64,000 bases of DNA from Ovis canadensis. Its lineage: Eukaryota; Chordata; Mammalia; Artiodactyla; Bovidae. Below, piece by piece: positions 33,901 to 45,767 of the stretch (within the stretch, counting starts at the first letter, position 1; each line of letters starts with the position of its first letter). The position numbers and the translations under genes were made by a program. The notes beneath the pieces are model-generated. The model was not told where the DNA came from, ran no database searches, and saw nothing but the letters and a program-made list of their open reading frames with translations. The stretch spans positions 49,260,501-49,324,500 of the forward strand of contig NC_091257.1 of assembly GCF_042477335.2 (NCBI RefSeq). The letters run 5' to 3'.

Positions 33901-34904
33901 GTGACATGGGCAAGTGGATTCATGTCAGTGGATGGTCCACTGTCAGCCAGTGGCACCTGCTAAGCCGTCGGATGAATTGATCTGTGCCCACATCCACCCA
34001 GTGTGATTCCTGGCTTGTCCCAGGCTGACCTACAACTTGGGAAGAACGTTCTTCACTTCAGCCCCATGCAGGGTCCCGTGATGGAAAGTCAGTTCCTGGG
34101 CTGCTGCTTCCGGGGAGAAACTGCCAGAGCGAGCTCCATATTCCCGCCCCAGTTCCTGAGTCCCCAGATTTGAGTTTTCAGAACAGAAGCTGTGGTCTTC
34201 CTCCAGTTGCCAGGGGAGAAGCTGGGCAGGAAGGACATGCGGTTCTCCTTGCAGGGCCCTGGGCACCTCAGGTGTCTTAGGGGCTGGGGACCACAGACAT
34301 CCCTGAGAAACCCTGAGGCCAGCAGTCGGGGCCTTGAGGTGGAGGGCTGGCAGGGCCACCGCCCCAGGAGAGGAAAGAACAGTCAGCTCCCTCTTCTCCC
34401 TGGAATTCCTGCCTGCTTGGGCAGCTGCAGCCCCAAGTGGTCCTCTGCCATCACCTGCTTGGCATGGTGACGTGGAGAGGCCCATGGGCTCTACCCTGTC
34501 ACTCTGGTCAGCCTGGTCCGAACCACCCATCTCACTCTGAGAAAAGAAAGGGTCTCACCATGGCGGCCCCTGCCACGCCATCAGGGCTGGAAAAGCCTCT
34601 CAGATCATGCTTGACCTGGCCCCCCGCCTCAGACACGTGAAGATCCACGTTGTCATCTCTCAGGGGACATCGCTGAGGTTCAGAAGACGAATCCATGGGC
34701 CGGATGTTGCTCAGGAGCCATGGCTGGGGTGTCCCTGCTGGCAGCACTGGCACAGGCACCCAGCAAGCATCACACATCTTTAAAAATAGCATGATTTTTC
34801 TTTCTGATTTGAGAAACAGTATATTCTCATTTTAGAAACTGTCGGAAAAGGAAAATGAAAACTGTTCATTATCTCATCACTTGGAGATAACCCAGTATTA
34901 ACAG

Positions 34905-35102
34905 TTTGCTGTGGTGTCTTAGTAAAGAATCGGACTGCAATGCAGGAGACCTGGGGTTGATCCCTGAGTTGGGAAGATCCTCTGGAGAGGGAAATGGCAA
35001 CCCATTCCAGTATTCTTGCCTGGAGAAGCCCAAGGACAGAGGAATCTGATGGGCTGCAGTCCCTGGGGTTCCAAAGAGTTGGACATGACTTAGCGACTAA
35101 AC
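34905..35102 (+). mobile_element. Bov-tA SINE
   Basis: Head GTGGTGTCTTAGTAAAGAAT, then TGCAATGCAGGAGACCTGGG, CCATTCCAGTATTCTTGCCT, and tail GACATGACTTAGCGACTAAA. The first head bases are diverged. Confidence 0.92.
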
Positions 35103-35157
35103 CAGCACCACCATATTATACACCCTTCTTCATGCACATGCTTTTTTACATAATTAC

Positions 35158-35335
35158 AAATCTGCCTGCAATGCAGGAGACCTGGGTTCAATCCTTGGGT
35201 TGGGAAGATCCTCTGGAGAAGGGAATGGCAACCCACTCCAGTATTCTTGCCTGGAGAACCGCATGGACAGAGGAGCGTGGCAGGCTACAGTCCCTGGGGT
35301 CACAAAGAGTCGGACATGACTGAGCGACTAACACA
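35158..35335 (+). mobile_element. Bov-tA SINE, 5'-truncated
   Basis: Starts within the head at ATCTGCCTGCAATGCAGGAG and is otherwise complete to GACATGACTGAGCGACTAAC. Follows another Bov-tA by about 55 bp in the same orientation. Confidence 0.93.
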
Positions 35336-35834
35336 TACACATGCGTTCACTTAGACAACAGTTTGTGTAGTCTGCTTTTCTCACTCACCCTATAAACAAT
35401 TTCTCTCAGTTATTCAGAGATCTTTGTAAATATGCTCTTTGTTACTGCATATACTTTGCTTGATATCACACCAGAATTTTCTTAAGTATTTCCTTAGATA
35501 ATATTTGCTCAATTCCAGTTTTCTGCTGTTATTCATAATTTTGGGGTTAGCATTTTCAGAGTAAGCTTTTTCTGTATTTCTGTGAATTTCCAGAATCTAG
35601 ACTCTCCAGATGGGAAATGACTGGTGGGTCAAGGTTCTTGGTAAATTGCTCTTCAAAGGAGGGGTGCCCTTTTACACTCCTATGGCAGGGCCATTCACCC
35701 CTCCAGTCTTGAGTGTTCCCAGTTAAAAAAAAAAAGTAAAATATGTAATAAAATGATCACAGCTCATCAGTGTCTGCGGTCCTGACCTTCTCCAGGGCTC
35801 AGCTCCATCAGTCATGTGGCTGATAGGGAGTATG

Positions 35835-36010
35835 TCCTACGTACCAGACTCTCTGCTAAGCATCTTACCTGCTTTATCTTGTGGGATCTTCCCAGCATCC
35901 TGGTCAGGTGCTGTTACTGCCCATGCTTTGCAGATAAGAAATCCAAGACAATAGAGAGGTTCAGTGAGTTGCCCAAAGCACTCAGCTAGTACATGAGGGG
36001 ACTTCAGTTA
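35835..36010 (-). mobile_element. MIR SINE
   Basis: GACTCTCTGCTAAGCATCTT, TTTGCAGATAAGAAATCCAA and GAGTTGCCCAAAGCACTCAG, then CTAGTACATGAGG, are inverted MIR. Confidence 0.72.
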
Positions 36011-36591
36011 AAGGGTCAGACTCCTGGACCTGAAACGGGCTGAAACGGGGGCCAAGCCTGGGCCACTCTGGCCCTCATGAGTCAGAGTGAGGAACCCATG
36101 AGGAGTTTCCTACACGGTTGACTTCATTGTGCATCAAGGGCTGCCTTTGCCAGGGTCAAACCAACCAAAGCAGCCGAGGCCGTTCATACAGCCTGCCACA
36201 CTCAACCCCATGAAGAGCTATTTGTGACATGCCAAGCTCTCTGCAGGATGGACGATTGGAAAAACATCACTCTTCCCCTCAAAAATTCAGATATTAGTTG
36301 AGGACTGAAGAGAAACACACAAATAACTGATTTATCAGATGCACTATGTAAGGGTCTTGAAAGAAAAATTTGAGGGTCTTGGGTATTCAAAGAGGGGAGA
36401 GGACAGCTGGCTGGAGGGCTCCACTGAGGAGGTGCCATATAAGTTCCATAAAAGGTGGGGAAATTTTAGTTTGCAGAAATGGTAGGGCACCTTGGACAGA
36501 AGGCCTCCGTGACCCAAAGGATGGAAGGGTCCTGAAGGAAGGATAGGGTGTCCTGTGTGGGAAGTGGTGAGGGTGGTGGTGACCAGGGTCT

Positions 36592-37366
36592 TTTTTAATC
36601 GCGGTATAGTTGATTTACAATGTTAATTTTCCCCGTACAGCAGAGTGATTCAGTTTTATGCATATTCCTCATATTCTTTTCCATTATGGTTTATCATACA
36701 TCATTGAATATAATTCCCTGTGCGATATAGTAGGGCCTTGTTTGTCCATCTTATATATAATAGTTTGCATTCGCTAACCTGAGACTCTCAACCCATCCCT
36801 CCCTCTCACTGCCTCCCCTTTGGCAATCACGTCTGTCCTCTATGTCTGCGAGTCTGTTTCTCTTTCATAGAGAAGTTCATTTTTTAAATACCTACCTAAA
36901 AGTGATATCCTATTTGTCTTTGACTTCACTTCGTGTGATAATCTCTAGTTGCATCCGTGTTGCTGAAGATGGCATTAGTTCGTTCTTTTTTATGGCTGAG
37001 TAGAATTCCATTGTATATATTAATGTGTACCGTATCTTCTTTATCCATTCCCCTGTTGATGGACATTTAGGTTGTTTCCATGGCTTGGCTATTGTGAGAA
37101 ATTCTGGTATGAACATAGGGTTGCATATATCTTTTTGAATTATAGTGTTGTCTGGATATATGCCCAGGAATGGAATGGGATTGCTGAATCATATGACAGC
37201 TCTAGTTTTAGTTTTTTAAGGAACCTCCATGTTGTTCTCCATAGTGGCTGCCCCAGCTTACATTCCCACCAGCGGTGGAGGAGGGTTCCCTTTTGTCCAC
37301 ACCCTCTCTAGCATTTGTTGTTTGTAGACATGTTATCGGTGGCCATTCTGGCCCACGCGAGGTAGG
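36592..37366 (-). mobile_element. L1 LINE 3' part
   Basis: The plus strand begins TTTTAATCGCGGTATAGTTG and TTTACAATG and continues through the inverted 3' UTR into ORF2. The minus strand encodes LIYTMEYSAIKKNEL-like ORF2 C-terminus and, further on, the region just upstream. Ends near GGTGGCCATTCTGGCCCACG. Confidence 0.88.
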
Positions 37367-37779
37367 CTCTGCTTTTGACATGTGCTGCAGGACCTGAGGC
37401 TGTGTCCCTGTCAAGAGGGATGATGTCACGTGCTCGTGGGAGTAGAAGGGGGCAGGTGAGTCCACAGGATGGGTGTGAGAACGGGAGCAAAATGACCAGA
37501 CTTGAGAGTCTCTCAAGATGGAATTTACGAGACGGGATGATAGGGGTGAGAGGGCGACTCATGATTACTGAGTCCCTGATTCCTCTTTCCCGCCCCCGCA
37601 TCTGTCCCTGGCTCCGTCTCTACCACACATTCCAGGGGTGTCAGTCCCCCAGCTCCCCAGCCACCATCTGTCCAGCACCGCCCTCCCCCGGCTCATCTTC
37701 ACTGTATTCATTTCTAATGGACCCCTCAGCTTCCACCATGGCCGTGTCCACACCTCCTCCCTGTAGCCAGAGTCTAGGG

Positions 37780-38200
37780 GAATCACGTGATGTCATCTAA
37801 AGCAGGACTCTTTAAAATGAAAGGAGGCACTATGACGAATTACGCCAGGAAAGAGGCAGAAACCAGTACTGTCATGGCAAACCTGGACAGATGGGCTTTC
37901 TAGCCAGCGGGGCCACTGGCACAGGAGTCACAGCACGTCACTTCCTTGCCTAATGGCTGCAGCTCTGCCCACCCTCATCCAGGACGTTGGCCCAGTCTCC
38001 CTTCTCCCTCCTCTCTGCCCCTTCCTGTGCTCTGGCCACTCAGGCCGTTCTGTTCCAAGAAGTTACACTTGCCAATCCTGTTGCCTGAGCATCCTCTCCT
38101 GGATCTTCATGAAGCTGGTTCCTCCCAGCACTTCATGACTCTTCCACAGACAGGCTTCTGTAACCTTGCAGTAACTGGTCCCTATTTCCCAGTCAATTCT
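37780..38200 (+). mobile_element. Diverged L2-like LINE
   Basis: GTCACTTCCTTGCCTAATGG, then a pyrimidine-rich body (CTCTGCCCCTTCCTGTGCTC, TGGCCACTCAGGCCG) and TTGCCTGAGCATCCTCTCCT resemble the pre-terminal part of L2. Very diverged. Confidence 0.35.
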
Positions 38201-38919
38201 CCAGCACATGTCACTACCTAAAAGTAAGTTATTTACTGATTTTACCTCTGATGGGTAAAGAGGTTGGATGTTCTCACTTCCATCCTTATGATAAGAAGAT
38301 GGAAAAACTGAAAATTAGCAACTTTTAGGGGGTCGCCCATTAGAGAACTGAGGTTGCCGGGCAAACCACAGCCCTGAAATCTGTGAGAATCCAGGGTCCC
38401 AGCCAAGAGCTGAAACTCCTGGACCCATACACTGGTAGGGACGTGTTAGTGGTCATTTTGATGAATTTTTGGAGGCTGAGTATGCTCAACTGTGAGAGCA
38501 CCCAGTTCCTAGGATGTGCAGTCTTAAGGGGACCCCACACTTCTTTGAGCTTTACCTCCAGGAGCCCCACCAGGTTGTCATGGTGGGGTCTAAGACCCAG
38601 GGCTCTGGCGGAGGTGAAGGGAGAATGGCGCAGTCCTTGTGAAATACATCAGAGCCCAGGGGACAGGCTCCACCTTGGCCCAGGAAAAGCATCCCTCCCC
38701 CTGGTCCTTCCGCCTCACTGCCCAAAATGAGATGTTTGTAAAGATCACAGACAAGAGGCACGCCCTCACTGTAGAACTGAGATTTAATTGGAAGATGACA
38801 GTGTTCTCTGCCTCCCCTCCACTTTTAAACACCAGCAAGGCTCCCCATAATAAGGATGGGGTGCAGCTGAGTGAGCAGTAAGACCCAGACCACCCCTGAG
38901 GAGAAGGGTGCTGCTGCTC

Positions 38920-38957
38920 CTGCTAAGTCACTTCGGTCGTGTCCGACTCTAAGCCCA
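38920..38957 (-). mobile_element. Bov-tA/BovB 3' scrap
   Basis: TGCTGCTGCTCCTGCTAAGT, then CACTTCGGTCGTGTCCGACT is the inverted 3' end of a Bov-tA element and nothing more of it. Confidence 0.7.
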
Positions 38958-39049
38958 AAATCAAGAGTGGCGACAAGCCGCACACAGGGGCCCCTGAGGG
39001 ATTTAAGGTCTCTGGCACTCACAGCTATAAAAAAATGAAACAAAGCCAG

Positions 39050-39610
39050 CTCCTAACCAGAGGATCATAAACCCTTACAGAAGAGACCCGTTTCCTCAGT
39101 TTCTGCTACGTGTACAGCTTTTAACAAAAAGATCATGAGTCCCCCCACAAACCAAACAAAAACTGGTGAAGAGAGAAAGCATGCATCAAAAGCAGACTGA
39201 GATACAATACGGATATTAAAAATGATCATTCTGGGAATTTAACTGTGATTAATTTGTTAATGGAAAAAGTAGACCACGTGCAAAAACAGATGGGAATGTA
39301 AGCAGAGAGACAAGGAGGATACAAAAGGAAATGCTAGGAAGGAAAAAAACTGGAATGAGAGATGCCTTTGATGAGTTCATCAATACACTCAGTACAGCCG
39401 AGAAAACTGATGCGCTTGAAGATACATCAGTAGAAACTTCCCAAACAGCAGCTTTTTTTTTTATCTAGAACATCCAAGAATGGAGACAGTTATAAAAGAT
39501 GTAACACACACACATGATGGGCATACCACATGGAGAATTGAGCGTAACAAATGCTTGATGTAATGACAAAAACTTTCTGAAATTAGTGGCACAGCAAACC
39601 AGATGCAGGA
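39050..39610 (+). mobile_element. L1 LINE 5'/ORF1 region, sense
   Basis: CTAACCAGAGGATCATAAAC, GATCATTCTGGGAATTTAAC, AAAACAGATGGGAATGTAAG, GATGCCTTTGATGAGTTCAT and ATACATCAGTAGAAACTTCC, then TAGAACATCCAAGAATGGAG, are in the order of a mammalian L1 ORF1 region. Frames are broken. It is detached from any 3' part. Confidence 0.65.
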
Positions 39611-39689
39611 AGTTCAGTGCGGTTAAACTAGCTCCCTTTGTGTTTACTGCCTGCTCCCCTCCCACCCCCAAGTTTGTAGGCTCTCTGAG

Positions 39690-40260
39690 AGCATTGGTTC
39701 CCTTCTTTTCCTTATCTCTGGAGTCCAGTCAGGGCCTGATACATACGTGCTCAGCAAAGATTTATTGACTGAATGAAGGTGTCAGACAGGTTTTGGGCCT
39801 GGGCACACTGCCTCCACAAATCACAGAACTCTGACGCCCACAGGGTCTCCTCGGCCCTGGCATTCCCTGTTCGGATGACCAATTTGCAGCTAACGGGTAA
39901 AGTGCATGGATGGAGGGTCAGGCGCTCCAGTGTCCCCATATCCTGGGCATGCGCCCTGTGATCCCCTTGGTTCCCCAGTGGTCACCATGCCAGTTTGGAC
40001 ACCATCATGTCCTACCTAGATGATAGCAGCAGCCTCAGGGCCCGTCCACAGATTCTAGCTCTAGATCCCTCCGATCCACTGTCCCTGCTTCAGCTAGGAT
40101 GATCTTCATCAGCAAAGACAGTGTTCCTTTTCTCATTTTCAAATTCTAAGTAGCTCCTTACTGCGTTCAGGATAAAAATCCCAATTCCTGAGCACGTGCA
40201 CAAGATGATGATGATTTTACCTGCTTTCTTGGCCAGTGTCACTGTTGACCTGATCCCAGG
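39690..40260 (+). mobile_element. L2 LINE pieces
   Basis: 39690-39778 is an L2 3' end (GTGCTCAGCAAAGATTTATT, GACTGAATGAAGG). 39990-40260 resembles an internal L2 portion (TACCTAGATGATAGCAGCAG, TTCAGGATAAAAATCCCAAT). 40970-41010 (CTAGAAAGGAAGCTCCCTGA) may be another scrap. Confidence 0.5.
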
Positions 40261-41308
40261 AACTGACCAGGGCTCTTGGCCTCTTTAGTCAGTAGAAATT
40301 GATCAGAGGCCTGAGAAATTCAGGCAGGGCTTTACTGGGGCCCTGCTGCAGCAGGGGAAGCGAGAACCAACAGTGGGCTCCCGTGCTTGCTCTGCAAGGG
40401 GATGAGTGGGTCCTCAGGGGGGTGAGGTGGGGTGTGTCCCAGGCTCAGGCTGCAGGCGAGGCTTAGATGGTTTGCCCCCTCTTAGGTGGTGGTGAGTGCA
40501 CGGTGTGTGCAGAGCGCCCCGCTTTCCGCCCCTGCCCCTCCAGATACCCAGCAGCTGGGTCTTTGGTCTTTCTCATCTTGTCCATAATTTGTCCTGCTGC
40601 ACGCATGTGCAGTTATTCTTAGTCCCTTATAGTTTCTTTGTATTTTGTTGCTCAGGCGATGTTTGTCCAGGTGTAAGCCCTGCAGCAAAGGGTCCCAGAT
40701 TCCAGCCTGTCTCAGCAGGACCATGCCCACCCTCTGGAATTACCTGCATATCTGAGAAGGTGACCCTCAAGGTCTGGTGCCCGCTCCTGCTTCCTCCTCC
40801 CTCTGTCCCCTCCCTCCCTCTCTGCACTCGGCTCCCTCTCCATCCTCCCGCTCAGGTCAGGGCCATTTCCCGGGGAGCTGCCTGTGCCCCAACCCTAGTC
40901 TGAATTCAGGTGTCAACATGGGCTGATTACCTGGTGCCACATTTGTCACACAATATTTTGGCTGCCTCTCTATTGTGTCTTTGTCCTGCTAGAAAGGAAG
41001 CTCCCTGAGGAAGCGTTAACTATCCCGAACTTGGAAAGTAAGGTACAGAAATGATGTCTTGCCTAATCACAGCTGGGGCATGACCCATGGAGCCTGCCTG
41101 TAGTGCTTGGCTCGCTAGGGAATGCGTTCGTCTGACTTATTACTGGTGGGGGCCCAGACGCCAGTTACATGTTAACGTTTCAGGAAATGGATAAATTGCA
41201 AATGATTTTTGTCCAGTAGAAGAGAAAATGACTTCTGACTAGTCAACAAGAGTAACTGCAAATGTTAGCTGTTTTATTTATTTATGCATTTATATTTTGT
41301 ATTGGAGG

Positions 41309-41510
41309 GCTTCCCTGGTGGTTCAGGTGGTAAAGAATCCGCCTGCAATGTGGGAAACCTGGGTTCGATACCTGGGTCGGGAACATCCTCTGCAGAAGAG
41401 AACAGCTACCCACTCCAGTATTCTTGCCTGGAGAATTCCATGGACAGAGGAGACTGGCAGGCTACAGTCTATGGGGTTGCAAAGAGTCAGGCACTACTGA
41501 GTGACTTTTC
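41309..41510 (+). mobile_element. Bov-tA SINE
   Basis: GGGCTTCCCTGGTGGTTCAG at the head, GGTTCGATACCTGGGTCGGG in the tRNA-related part, CCACTCCAGTATTCTTGCCT in the body, and GGCACTACTGAGTGACTTTT at the end. Confidence 0.95.
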
Positions 41511-41820
41511 ACTTACATATAGTTGATTCACAATGTTGTATTTAGTTTCAGGTGTGCAGCAGAGTGATTCAGTTGTACATATATATGTATCTTTTTTTTT
41601 TTTCAAATTCTTTTCCCATTTAGGTTATTGCAAAATACTGAGTAGAGTTCCCTGTGCTATTCAGTAGGTCCTTAGTATATTATCAGTCGCTCAGTCGTGT
41701 CTGACTTTTTGCGACCCTATGGATTATAGCCCACCGGGCTCCTCTGTCCATGGGATTCTCTAGGCAAAAATACTGGAATGGGTTGCTGTTTCCTCATTGG
41801 TTATCTATTTTATATATAGT
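41511..41820 (-). mobile_element. L1 LINE 3' end, interrupted by a SINE
   Basis: TATAGTTGATTCACAATGTT, GTGCAGCAGAGTGATTCAGT, CCTGTGCTATTCAGTAGGTC, then after the SINE TTGGTTATCTATTTTATATA. The motif GGTCCTTGTTGGTTATCTAT recurs at about 41943, so either a local duplication or a second L1 end is present. Confidence 0.8.
41683..41797 (-). mobile_element. Bov-tA SINE fragment
   Basis: CAGTCGCTCAGTCGTGTCTG to CTGGAATGGGTTGCTGTTTC, the inverted 3' half of Bov-tA, lying inside L1 3' sequence. Confidence 0.88.
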
Positions 41821-41869
41821 TGAAGCGACTTAGCAGCAGCAGCAGTGGGTATATGGTAAATGGTAACCA

Positions 41870-41910
41870 TTTTATTACCTTGTGGACCATGAACCCACAA
41901 GGTAATAAAA
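41870..41910. repeat. Perfect 16-bp inverted repeat (hairpin)
   Basis: TTTTATTACCTTGTGG at 41870-41885 and its exact reverse complement CCACAAGGTAATAAAA at 41895-41910 enclose a 9-nt loop, ACCATGAAC. It lies between L1 and CHR pieces and follows a Bov-tA-like GAAGCGACTTAGCAGCAGCA. Not part of any repeat I recognise. Confidence 0.9.
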
Positions 41911-41965
41911 ACAGTTTTGAATGCTTTTTTTTTTTAACTGTAGGTCCTTGTTGGTTATCTATTTT

Positions 41966-42095
41966 TAAAGACATTTATTTGGCTGCACTGGGTCTTAGTT
42001 GCCACATGTGGGATCTATTAATGGTTCCCAGATGGAACCTGAGCCCCCTGCATTGAGAACGTGAAGTCTTAGCCTCTGGACCACCAGGGAAATCC
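41966..42095 (-). mobile_element. CHR-type SINE, short
   Basis: TTATTTGGCTGCACTGGGTC to CTGGACCACCAGGGAAATCC is an inverted CHR SINE lacking its middle. Confidence 0.85.
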
Positions 42096-42136
42096 TGATT
42101 ATCTGTCTAAATTTATTATCTAAAGTATCTGTCTGA

Positions 42137-42326
42137 ATGTATTTGGCTGCGTCAGGCCCTAGTTGTGGCACACAGAACCCAGAACACTTGGGCTCAGTAG
42201 CTGTGGCATACACACGCTTAGTTGTCCTGACACATGCGGAATCTTCATTCCCCAGCCAGGAATCAAGCCCGTGTCCCCTGCATTGCAAGGTGGATTCTTA
42301 ACCACTGGGCCACTAGGGAGGTCCTG
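42137..42326 (-). mobile_element. CHR-type SINE
   Basis: TATTTGGCTGCGTCAGGCCC, then CCAGCCAGGAATCAAGCCCG, CTGCATTGCAAGGTGGATTC and GGGCCACTAGGGAGGTCCTG, an inverted CHR element close behind another. Confidence 0.87.
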
Positions 42327-42327
42327 A

Positions 42328-42510
42328 GGTTATCTGTTTCAAATACAGTGGTGTGTACATGTCAATTCCAAACTTCCAATCTGTCTGAATGTAATTTTGA
42401 AATTTGATTCCCTCACTCCTCTCCCCACCAACACCCCCCACCACCACCCCGCCCCGCTCTGTTTATAAACATGTATCTGTCTGTGTATGCCTGTTTCCTC
42501 TCCTGGCCTC
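42328..42510 (-). mobile_element. L1 LINE 3' UTR scrap
   Basis: GGTTATCTGTTTCAAATACA, GTGGTGTGTACATGTCAATT and CCAAACTTCCAATC resemble the inverted L1 3' UTR. The remainder is a diverged pyrimidine-rich stretch. Confidence 0.45.
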
Positions 42511-42519
42511 TTCTGAACT

Positions 42520-45500
42520 GATGTTGCCAGCCTGTTATTGTGTCATTAACCATCTGATAATTTTAATGTCTTTGCCATGCTCTGGGGATTGTGGACGAGT
42601 GCTGCTCAGTGACCTTTAAAGGGGGACTCCTTGGAGGAGTATGGCCAGAGCATCTTTGGGGTACGGTGCCACAGTCAGGACTGGCCAGTGACCCAGCCCA
42701 GCGGGGTGCTGGGGCCTGGCCATTTCTGCCCACATCTTCAGAAGGGCAGCCTCTGCCCTGGGGCTACCCAGGGGCTGGCCAGTCCGTTCTCAGAGCTGCC
42801 CGAGGTCTCCGACCCTTTCTTCCTCATCCCCCCTCCTCGTCCCTCCCCAGCTGTCGGGCCTCCATCATTGTCATGCCCACCTGTTCCCTGTCATTTTTTC
42901 TCGCCCCCACAAATGTCCTACATATCCGGCCCTGTCTTGGTGCTTGCTTCCTCGAGGTTCAAAACGTCATTGTGGTCGCCATGTGTCCACGTCATGGTTT
43001 TGTTTGTAACTTTTGGAAAATGACTCTTCGAGAGAAAGTCAAAGACAGTCAACTGTCTTGGCACGTGGATACCTAGAAGCGCTTACACCAACGGCAAGTG
43101 CTCAGTGCATATTTGCAGAAAGAATGGACTTGTGTGTGAAAGTGTAACACTGTGGTCTTGGTTAGAGTGATGCCCTGGTTGGATGCAAACTGGGCCCTGT
43201 TGCTCCAGTTGAAAGGCCTCTGGGTCCCCTTCAGTTCTGAGGGTTTGCTGTCATTCATTTAAAAGTGCCTGTGTCCCCCACACAACCTCCTTTCTCCTCA
43301 CAGAGTCCAGGCCAGGGCAGAAAGGGACAGCCGTGTGACAGAGAGGACATGGGAACACTGCCCAGAGAAGAGGTGCTGTGACCTCTCAGGATGGGTAGGA
43401 GCTCCAGGGAGGGACGCGGGGCACCCTGACCCCAGGCCCTCCCCACAGCCCCACCCTGAATGCAGCCTCTGTGCCCTGGGCTAAGGGGGGAGGGAACCTG
43501 TGTCTTCAGAGTCCTGCAGGCAGGGAGGAATATGAGTGCCAGTTAGAAAATACCCTCTCATGGTCCTGACAGGTACAAAGTCTGTGAAAGCCTGTGTTTA
43601 AGATGATTTTTCTGATCCTGCTTTTGGCAGGTTGAATAGATGATTATGACTCACCTCCCCCTCCCCAAGCGTGGCTAATTAAATATTTGATAAATAGAAT
43701 TTAGTGCTTTTCATCGCAGAGAGGGTTCCTGACATTAACCAGTTGCTTCTAAGAAAGGTAGCCTCTTCTTTCCCCGGATGGCGGACTAGCCACAGGGTTT
43801 ACAGAAGCCACAGGGAAGATGTGCACAGGGGGCAGATGCTAAGAGCACGAGGGTCCTTGGCCCATGGAATCCCGATTTGGGGCAGTTTCATTTAGTTGCG
43901 TAGTTTCTCATCACAGCGCTGGCCTCAACGGGTAGTGGGTTTGCTTCTGGGAAGGTTCCCAGAGCCCGAGCCGGGGGCAGCAGGGGATGGAGAGGAAGCA
44001 GCAGAATGGGAAACCCTCCCTTCAGGTCACCGGATTCAAGTTCTTTGTGCTGGAAGCAAATTATCCAGTAGAGATGGGGACGCTCAGGGTCAGCTCGGGT
44101 CCTCAGGGGAAGGTCTTACCCCGACTCCCGTGCCGAGCACTGGCGGCACTGCTTTAGGGTTGGTGACTCAGGGCAGAGGTGGGCGAGGCGGGCTGGCGCC
44201 TCTCTGTGCGCTGTGAGCAACAGCGCCACCTGCTGGCCCCATTGCGCTTCGCTTCCCGCTGCGGACCCTGGGCCAGAGGCCCAGGTTTTTTCGTGTCATT
44301 TGCGTTATTTCCATCCCAGTATGGTCCAGGCTCTGAGTTCTGGCTTTTCAGTTGGAGGAGTATAATTGATACATTATTTCAAAATTGATATAAATCTTGC
44401 AGAGGACAGCAAACATCTCGGCCCGATCACCCTTGGGTTAACATTAGTGTTAAGGAGGAAATTTCAGGCTTGATTGGCTGGCGGGAATGAGGTCTTATCT
44501 ACCCCAGAGGAAGGGGAGCACTTTCTACCCTGGGATGTGCTGTGTTTGGGAGTGCCTTTCGGGGGACTTGTCTAGAAGCTGTGTTTGCATAGCAAGTGCT
44601 GTTCTCTCCCTTAGGCTGTGTGCCTGTTTGGAGGTGCCTGGGCGGAGGGGACTGATGGAGATGACAGGCTTGGCACAGTCACTCGACCTGGCTGTACAAA
44701 GACCCCAGATGAAGCCTGGCCCAGCCACTCCTCCCAACTGGGGTCTCCAGGGCACGCGGGGCTCCCTCTGAGGCTCGTACTGTCTCCATGTGCACACGGA
44801 CGAGACACCTCCATTTGTTGTCCAGTTCTGAGTTACTCCCCAGGTGGGCGTGTCTCATAGAAGGTGGGGTGATTGACCGTCTCCTTCCCGCCCTGCTACA
44901 CGACAGAACATCAAGCAGGAGACACTGACTGTGGTCACCCTGGGGAGCCCCGTACCCCAGAATCCCTGATGGGGACTTGGCCATGGGCATCCTGGAGTGA
45001 AGGCAGGCAAAACCCTCTGCAGCTGGGAGTCAGCAGAGGAAGGGCACCTCCTGCTCTCCCGCCACTCAGCCGCCAGCCGAGGTCAGGGTTGGAGCCCGCT
45101 GTGCTCCATGCACTTCTGGAAAGGATTCTCAGACAGCTTTCTGAGCGTCTGGGGCTCTGCCTGGCAGGGTCCACCTGGAATAGGAGGACCCGCCTGAATT
45201 ACCCTTGAGGATGACTGGCTCGTTTCCGTCTACCTTCCACACCCGGAGGCACACAGATGGTAAAGGTGAAGCTGGCAGAGATGCAGCTCTGGATTTCTAG
45301 GACACCTTAAAGCGAAGCCTACACCTGAGGGCCACGTTGGAAACGGGCTGAGGAACCAGGTCACCTGCTAAATTCTGGAATGGGCAGCTGGCTCACAGCT
45401 CCAGGCTCCCAGCCTGTGCACCCAGGAAGCCTGAGTGTCTGAAGCTGCCCACGCATTGGCAGGCTCCCTGTCTCACTTCCCCAGTCAACCATCGAGTGGC

Positions 45501-45767
45501 CTGGCTGAGATGGGCAAAGGGTTTTCAAGATGGCAGCCTTCCTACATTATTAAATAACTGCTCTGTGGCAGCACATGCCTGCACCCAGTCTGTTATTTTG
45601 TATAGCTTTATCTGGGCAGCTGCTGCCAGCAACAGCCCCATCTGGTAGGTGTGGATGAAGCAGGGGAACAGAGAGGTGGAGGAACCTGCTCAAGCTCAAC
45701 AGCCATAGGGGCAGGGCAGGGGTGGGCGTCTGAGAGCCCAGGGCCTGTGCTCCTTGCCTTGACCATA
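42520..45767. other. Intergenic DNA, no gene seen
   Basis: GC-rich, mostly unique sequence. ORFs up to 161 codons (42591-43076) show no domain. A MIR-like remnant is probable at 45550-45725 (GAACAGAGAGGTGGAGGAAC, then CTGCTCAAGCTCAACAGCC). Short MIR/L2-like traces occur near 43075-43120. Confidence 0.4.

Larger units (their letters stand above)
34790..35720 (-). mobile_element. Old L1 (L1M-type), inverted, split by two SINEs
   Basis: CATCACTTGGAGATAACCCA, TCTGCTTTTCTCACTCACCC, AGATGGGAAATGACTGGTGG, GTAAATTGCTCTTCAAAGGA and TTTACACTCCTATGGCAGG follow the inverted order of an old L1 3' portion. Bov-tA copies at about 34905 and 35158 interrupt it. Confidence 0.55.
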
